From positions 1 through 64,000 of the forward strand of contig JBBQGM010000002.1 of assembly GCA_038322995.1 (NCBI GenBank): DNA of 64,000 nucleotides, read 5' to 3'. How positions within the stretch are numbered: position 1 is the first letter of the stretch; each line of letters starts with the position of its first letter. The notes beneath the pieces were generated by a model. It searched no databases and was not told the origin of the DNA. It saw nothing but the letters and a program-made list of their open reading frames with translations. This stretch comes from QHXQ01 sp038322995 (GTDB lineage: Bacteria > Acidobacteriota > Blastocatellia > Pyrinomonadales > Pyrinomonadaceae). The position numbers and the translations under genes are program-made. Positions 59,864 through 64,000 of the stretch are shown here, piece after piece.

Positions 59864-62800
59864 ATGCGTATTTGCGCGCCTACCCGGCGCTTACTGCTGG
59901 CCGCCGTCATCGCCGGTCAACTCGGACTGCTCTTGTGCGGGCTTGCGCCGGCCGCCCGCGCACAGGAACCGACCCAACAACCTGCGGCCACACAACAACT
60001 CGTCGAATCGGTCAGCGTGGCCGGCAATCGGCGCAACCGCAGCGACGACTTGCTCTACTACGTCACAACCCGCGCGGGCGACCCGTACAACGAAGCGCAG
60101 GTGGCGCGCGATTTTCAGGCACTGATGGCGCTCGGTTTCTTCAAAAAAACCGAGTCGCGCGTCTTGACGCGCGAGGGCGCGCGGGGCGGCGTCGATGTCA
60201 TCTTCGAGGTCAAAGAGCTACCGATCATCCGCGACCTACAGTTCGACGGGCTGCACAGTCTGACCGAATCCGACGTGCTCAAGGCGTTTCGCGAAAAGCG
60301 CATCGGCGTGCAGAAGGAAAACATTCTCGATCCCGTCAAGGTCAACAACGCGAAGCGGTTGCTCAAAGAATTGCTCGCCGCCAAGGGGCATCCGAACGCG
60401 ACCGTGGACGAAGACACCGAGGCGATCTCTTCGGGATCAAGCGCGCTCACGTTCAAGATCAATGAAGGCAAGCGCGTGCGCGTCGTCGAGATCGAGTTCG
60501 AGGGCAATCAAGTCTTCAAAGACGGGCAACTGCGCGGCGCGATGCGCTACGTCAAAGAGGCCGGCCTCATCACGCGCTTCAAGGGCTTAGACATTCTGGA
60601 TCGCGAAAAACTCGACTTCGACTTGCGCCTTGTGCGCAACTACATGGCCTCGAAGGGCTATCTACAGGGCCGGGCCGGCGAGCCGCGCATCGAAAGCGTG
60701 GGGCAACGCCGCACCGGGTTTATCCTGCCGTTGCCGCTGCTCTCGTCGGTGGATGAGGGCTTGCGCATCACCGTTCCCATCATCGAGGGCAAGCTGTACC
60801 GGCTCGGCGATCTCAAGATCGAGGGTAACTCGATCTTCAGCGAAGATCGCATCCGCGCCGCGCTAGGCTTGAAGAAGGGCGACGTGGCGAGCGGCGAGCG
60901 CGTCTATAAAGCGTTCTACGAGGAACTGAAAAAAGCATACGGCGACAACGGCTTCATCCAGTATTCGGCCGAGCCGGAGCCGTCGTTTAAGGATAATCCG
61001 ACGAACCCGAAAGAGGGCATCGTCGATTACGTCGTCACGATTGATGAGGGCAAACAGTTCGTGCTGCGCCGGCTGGAATTCTCCGGCAATACCTTCACGC
61101 GCGACTACGTGCTGCGCCGCGAAGTCGTCTTGAACGAAGGCGACATCTACAACCAACGTTATCTCGAATTCTCTGTCTTGCGGCTGAACCAACGCGGTTT
61201 CTTCGATCCAGTTGATAAGGACAAGGACGTTGACTTCAAACAGGATGAAGAGCGGGGCGAGGTGGACGTGACGGTGAAGGTGGCCGAAAAAGGGCGGCAG
61301 CAAATCTCGTTCAACGGCGGCTTGTCCGGCATCGGCGGCTCGTTCTTTGGCCTGGAATACTCGACCAATAATCTGTTCGGGCGCGGCGAATCGCTCTCGT
61401 TTAATTTGGCGGCCGGCAACCGGCAGCGTTCGTTCGTCTTCTCGTTCACCGAGCCGTACGTGAAGAACCGGCAAATCTCGGCCGGCTTCTCGCTCTATTC
61501 GCAGTCGCTCAAATATTTCGGCGAGGGCACGTTCCTGTCGAATAATCAGGCGGCCTTGACCGGCGCATTCAGCGGCTCGCAAGCGAATTTTCTGAACACG
61601 AGCGAGGAGAATCTGTTCACGCAGACATCGACCGGCGCGAGCCTCTTCGCCTCGGCCTTGCTCTCGGAATTCCGGCGCAAAACGCCGTTCAACCTTGCGT
61701 CGCGCGTCGGCCTCAGCTACACGCTCTCGCGCACGAGCGTGAAAGACCCGCAAGTCAACAGCGATCCGAACAACCCGAACTTCATCCCGGTGATTTATCG
61801 CCAGCCGAACATCATCACGAGCCGCGTGACGCCGAGCTTTATCTACGACACGCGCGACATTCGCGGGGTGGACGCCGTCAACGGGCAGCAACTGTCCGTC
61901 TCGCTGGCCTTCGCCGGGCTTGGTGGCGACGTGCGCACCTACGAGCCGACTGTTTCGTACCAGCGCTTCTTCCCCGTCCGGCGCAAGCGTGCGCTCATCC
62001 CGGAAGTCTTCGGCTTCCGCCTGATCGCGGGCACGGTCGGCAGCGTCGCCACCAGTTCCAAGGTGCGCACGGCGCAGAGCAATTCGCTCGCCTTCATCAA
62101 CGGCGTGCCGGTCTACGAGCGCTTTTTCCTCGGCGACGAGTTCACGATTCGCGGCTATAACGTGCGTTCCATCGCGCCCATCGTGCCGCTTGAGTTGTTC
62201 GTCAGTTCGCGCAATGTCGTCGTGGCGGAAAATAGCACGGACACGCCGGTCGTGATTCCGGGGCTTGATCAGTTCGCCGCGCTCGGCACGTTCACCGGCG
62301 CGAGCGGGGCGAACCCGCGCATGCTCTCGCGCGGCTTCCAATCAGTCGGCGCGGACACGCAACTGCTCGGCAACTTCGAGTATCGTGTGCCGATCTTCGG
62401 CACGACGGTGAGCGCAGCGGCCTACGCCGACATCGGCTCGGCCTTCAACCTGCGCTCAGGGCGCGATCAAATCTACTCGACGCAGTTCGTCACCGACCCG
62501 CGCTTCTTGCAAAGCCTCGGTTCCGTCGTCTGCGGTAACACCATCGGTGGCGCGCAAGTCGTGGCCATCAGCTTGAACACCTTGGCCGGGTGCCGCGACA
62601 CTTCCACCCTCGCGGTCTCACCCGTCTCCGGCGGCCTCATCGCGCGTGACACGCGGTTGGTCACGATTGAGGAGTTCAACAACGCCGTCCGACTGGGCCC
62701 GTCCGACCCAACCACGCTGCTGCCGTTCGGCTTCTATCAAGTCTTCTTGCGCGGCGAGGCGCAGAGCAACACGGCCGTGCGCCTGTCGCAGAGCGTCTTC

Positions 62801-62989
62801 AGTAAATTGACTGATATCCGTTCGAGCCTGGGGGCGGAGTTGCGCGTGCAACTGCCTGTAGTTAACGTCCCGTTCCGCTTGATCTACGCCTTCAATCCGA
62901 ACGCGCGGACAGGTTTGAACACACGTGTGCCGCTCGTCTTCAATGAGCAACGGAGCGTGTTTCGTTTCAGCGTCGGCCGTACCTTCTAG
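59864..62989 (+). CDS. bamA: outer membrane protein assembly factor BamA
   Basis: This 1041-residue protein inserts beta-barrel proteins into the outer membrane. A signal peptide (RRLLLAAVIAGQLGLLLCGL, cut near ARAQ) is followed by five POTRA-type domains (about 40-500, for example VSVAGNRRNRSDDLLYY, EVKELPIIRDLQFDGLHSL and ITRFKGLDILDREKLDFDL). A barrel of the bacterial surface antigen type follows to the end, with FSVGRTF as the usual C-terminal aromatic signal. It is longer than the E. coli protein (810) because of long barrel loops. The ATG at 59864 is chosen for its signal peptide. It is followed by ompH, as in many Gram-negatives. Confidence 0.95.
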   Translation: MRICAPTRRLLLAAVIAGQLGLLLCGLAPAARAQEPTQQPAATQQLVESVSVAGNRRNRSDDLLYYVTTRAGDPYNEAQVARDFQALMALGFFKKTESRVLTREGARGGVDVIFEVKELPIIRDLQFDGLHSLTESDVLKAFREKRIGVQKENILDPVKVNNAKRLLKELLAAKGHPNATVDEDTEAISSGSSALTFKINEGKRVRVVEIEFEGNQVFKDGQLRGAMRYVKEAGLITRFKGLDILDREKLDFDLRLVRNYMASKGYLQGRAGEPRIESVGQRRTGFILPLPLLSSVDEGLRITVPIIEGKLYRLGDLKIEGNSIFSEDRIRAALGLKKGDVASGERVYKAFYEELKKAYGDNGFIQYSAEPEPSFKDNPTNPKEGIVDYVVTIDEGKQFVLRRLEFSGNTFTRDYVLRREVVLNEGDIYNQRYLEFSVLRLNQRGFFDPVDKDKDVDFKQDEERGEVDVTVKVAEKGRQQISFNGGLSGIGGSFFGLEYSTNNLFGRGESLSFNLAAGNRQRSFVFSFTEPYVKNRQISAGFSLYSQSLKYFGEGTFLSNNQAALTGAFSGSQANFLNTSEENLFTQTSTGASLFASALLSEFRRKTPFNLASRVGLSYTLSRTSVKDPQVNSDPNNPNFIPVIYRQPNIITSRVTPSFIYDTRDIRGVDAVNGQQLSVSLAFAGLGGDVRTYEPTVSYQRFFPVRRKRALIPEVFGFRLIAGTVGSVATSSKVRTAQSNSLAFINGVPVYERFFLGDEFTIRGYNVRSIAPIVPLELFVSSRNVVVAENSTDTPVVIPGLDQFAALGTFTGASGANPRMLSRGFQSVGADTQLLGNFEYRVPIFGTTVSAAAYADIGSAFNLRSGRDQIYSTQFVTDPRFLQSLGSVVCGNTIGGAQVVAISLNTLAGCRDTSTLAVSPVSGGLIARDTRLVTIEEFNNAVRLGPSDPTTLLPFGFYQVFLRGEAQSNTAVRLSQSVFSKLTDIRSSLGAELRVQLPVVNVPFRLIYAFNPNARTGLNTRVPLVFNEQRSVFRFSVGRTF

Positions 62990-63116
62990 CGCGTGCGCCG
63001 GCGGGCGGACTTTTTAACGATTTCGCGCTACACTACGGGGCTGTCGTGGGGCGACTTTTCGCATCTAACAGCGCGTCCCCTTTTATTAAACTGTCAGGAG
63101 CAGTACGAGGAAGAAT

Positions 63117-63752
63117 ATGAGACCAGTTCGCTATAGCATCGCCGCCTTCGTGTTTGCGGCGCTTACCATTATCTCGGCGCAGGCGCAAACGCGCCCGGCC
63201 CCCGGCGCACCGACGGTCGGTGCGGCCCAACCCGCCGCCGTCACCGGCGCGATCAGAATCGCCGTGATTGATTCAGGCGCGTTCAGCGACGACAAGGCCG
63301 GCATCACCCGCGTGATGAACGCCGTCAAGCAGGTGGACGCGCAATTCCAGCCGCAACGCACCGAGTTGCAGGGCATGCAGACGCGCTACGACACGCTGGT
63401 CAAAGACCTGCAAGCGAAAGCCCAGATTCAAGACCCGAAGGTGACGGCGCAACAGCAAGATCAGGCCGAGCAACTGCAAACCCAGATCAAGCGTAAGGCG
63501 GAAGACGCGCAGGCTTCGTACCAGCGGCGGATGGCGGAAGTGCTCGATCCGTTGCAGCAGGATGTGTACACCACGCTGCAAGGCTTCGCACAGGCGCGCG
63601 GCATCGCGCTGATCATCGATGTCAACCGCAACCCCAGCCCGGTGATCTTCGCCGCCGATAGCGTGGACATCACCAAAGAATTCATCACCGAATATAACCG
63701 GACGCATCCGGCCACGGCCACCGCCGCCGCGCCGACCACCGGCCGGCCGTAA
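63117..63752 (+). CDS. OmpH/Skp-family periplasmic chaperone
   Basis: This 211-residue exported protein has a signal peptide (YSIAAFVFAALTIISAQAQ) and an OmpH/Skp core with IRIAVIDSGAFSDDKAG, then a long helical hairpin (about 80-160, VDAQFQPQRTELQGMQTRYDTL to AEVLDPLQQDVYTTL). An alanine-rich tail follows. Skp trimers hold unfolded outer membrane proteins on the way to BamA. GAGGAAG precedes the ATG. It lies directly between bamA and fabZ, the classical order. Confidence 0.9.
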   Translation: MRPVRYSIAAFVFAALTIISAQAQTRPAPGAPTVGAAQPAAVTGAIRIAVIDSGAFSDDKAGITRVMNAVKQVDAQFQPQRTELQGMQTRYDTLVKDLQAKAQIQDPKVTAQQQDQAEQLQTQIKRKAEDAQASYQRRMAEVLDPLQQDVYTTLQGFAQARGIALIIDVNRNPSPVIFAADSVDITKEFITEYNRTHPATATAAAPTTGRP

Positions 63753-63774
63753 GCACGCCAGCGGAGATAGAGGG

Positions 63775-63845
63775 CAGTAGGCAGCGGGGCAGTTAAGACA
63801 AACTGCTTGGCACTGCCTGCTGCTCTTGCTGCTTACTACCTACTG
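63775..63845. repeat. weak word-repeat hairpin before fabZ
   Basis: The outer words CAGTAGG at 63775-63781 and CCTACTG at 63839-63845 pair, and inner GGCAGT/ACTGCC segments can pair too, but the stem is imperfect. It ends five bases before the fabZ start codon. Confidence 0.5.
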
Positions 63846-63849
63846 AGTT

Positions 63850-64000
63850 ATGGACACCCTGCTCGATGCCCGCGCCATTCAAGCGTTGCTGCCGCACCGC
63901 TTTCCCTTCCTGCTCGTTGACCGCATCGTGGAGCTTGTGCCGCGCGAGCGGATCGTTGGTGTCAAGCAAGTGACGATCAACGAGCCGTTCTTCCAGGGCC
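63850..64000 (+). CDS. fabZ: 3-hydroxyacyl-ACP dehydratase FabZ (partial)
   Basis: The first 50 codons of this gene run off the right edge. The product begins MDTLLDARAIQALLPHRFPF and continues with LLVDRIVELVPRERIVGVKQ, then VTINEPFFQG, the start of FabZ. FabZ dehydrates 3-hydroxyacyl-ACP in fatty acid synthesis. The bamA-ompH-fabZ order is the usual envelope-biogenesis cluster; lpxD, often between ompH and fabZ, is absent here. The catalytic histidine and glutamate lie just beyond or at the edge of the visible sequence. Confidence 0.92.
   Translation, partial: MDTLLDARAIQALLPHRFPFLLVDRIVELVPRERIVGVKQVTINEPFFQG

Noticed and set aside
60863..62341. A 492-codon open frame antisense to bamA.
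   Set aside because: It has no start signal or recognisable product, is rich in Arg/Ala as expected for antisense GC-rich DNA, and lies fully inside a certain gene.
1..64000. tRNA, rRNA, insertion sequences, integrase or prophage genes.
   Set aside because: No cloverleaf, transposase motif, integrase motif or terminal repeat was recognised; absence is by eye only and would need tRNA and IS scans.

Overview
The window reads as one contiguous piece of a GC-rich chromosome from a Gram-negative, outer-membrane bacterium. An Acidobacteriota origin, probably a Blastocatellia/Pyrinomonas-like lineage, is the best inference. The basis is the TIGR03437-type C-terminal domain in the 699-residue secreted protein (27964-30063), the PPC/BACON/Calx-beta/DUF4214 surface protein (13965-16850), the FecR-DUF6600 protein, the BamA and OmpH genes with FabZ at the right end, and the heavy use of GTG/TTG starts. 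No 16S rRNA, tRNA or CRISPR array was seen, so the taxonomy rests on protein family content alone.

Layout. 0-13.8 kb: a glutamate formimidoyltransferase-cyclodeaminase, a PilZ protein, an exact-period 21-bp repeat array, a DinB-like protein, two alpha/beta hydrolases (one AT-rich), a secreted subtilase, a large secreted orphan, an aldehyde dehydrogenase, a PepP-type aminopeptidase, a GNAT acetyltransferase and a DHH phosphoesterase. 13.9-19.7 kb: the DUF4214 surface protein, NAD-type isocitrate dehydrogenase and a ThiO-like oxidase. 19.7-27.9 kb: a thiol-redox neighbourhood (two TPR-TlpA paralogues, a PepSY membrane protein, a CcdA-thioredoxin fusion and a one-cysteine thioredoxin-like protein). 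It is interrupted by two compact accessory modules: an 80-residue protein overlapping an HNH endonuclease gene, and a DUF3696-type AAA ATPase followed after one base by a PIN-like nuclease.

28-40 kb: secreted and envelope proteins, a BlaI/M56 pair, topoisomerase IB, a zinc-ribbon coiled-coil protein, a quinone oxidoreductase, a lipid kinase and a tetraheme cytochrome with a consensus promoter. 40-52 kb: rpiB-transketolase, an RsbRD-like protein, a second subtilase, then the tightly packed minus-strand set rsmE, prmA, era, an orphan overlapping era, an M20 peptidase, a small membrane protein and a DUF374 acyltransferase. 52-64 kb: a plus-strand envelope block of REC-HATPase protein, glycosyltransferase, Lol-type permease, orphan, Lol ATPase, ClpC, BamA, OmpH/Skp and the start of FabZ.

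Three things stand out. The first is the AAA + PIN pair, a candidate defence or toxin-like module whose ATPase gene changes base composition sharply in mid-gene. The second is the strict 21-bp tandem array between two convergent genes. The third is a set of at least nine intergenic imperfect hairpins, each built from its own short repeated word, most of them close to start codons. All functions are read from sequence motifs; no database search was possible.
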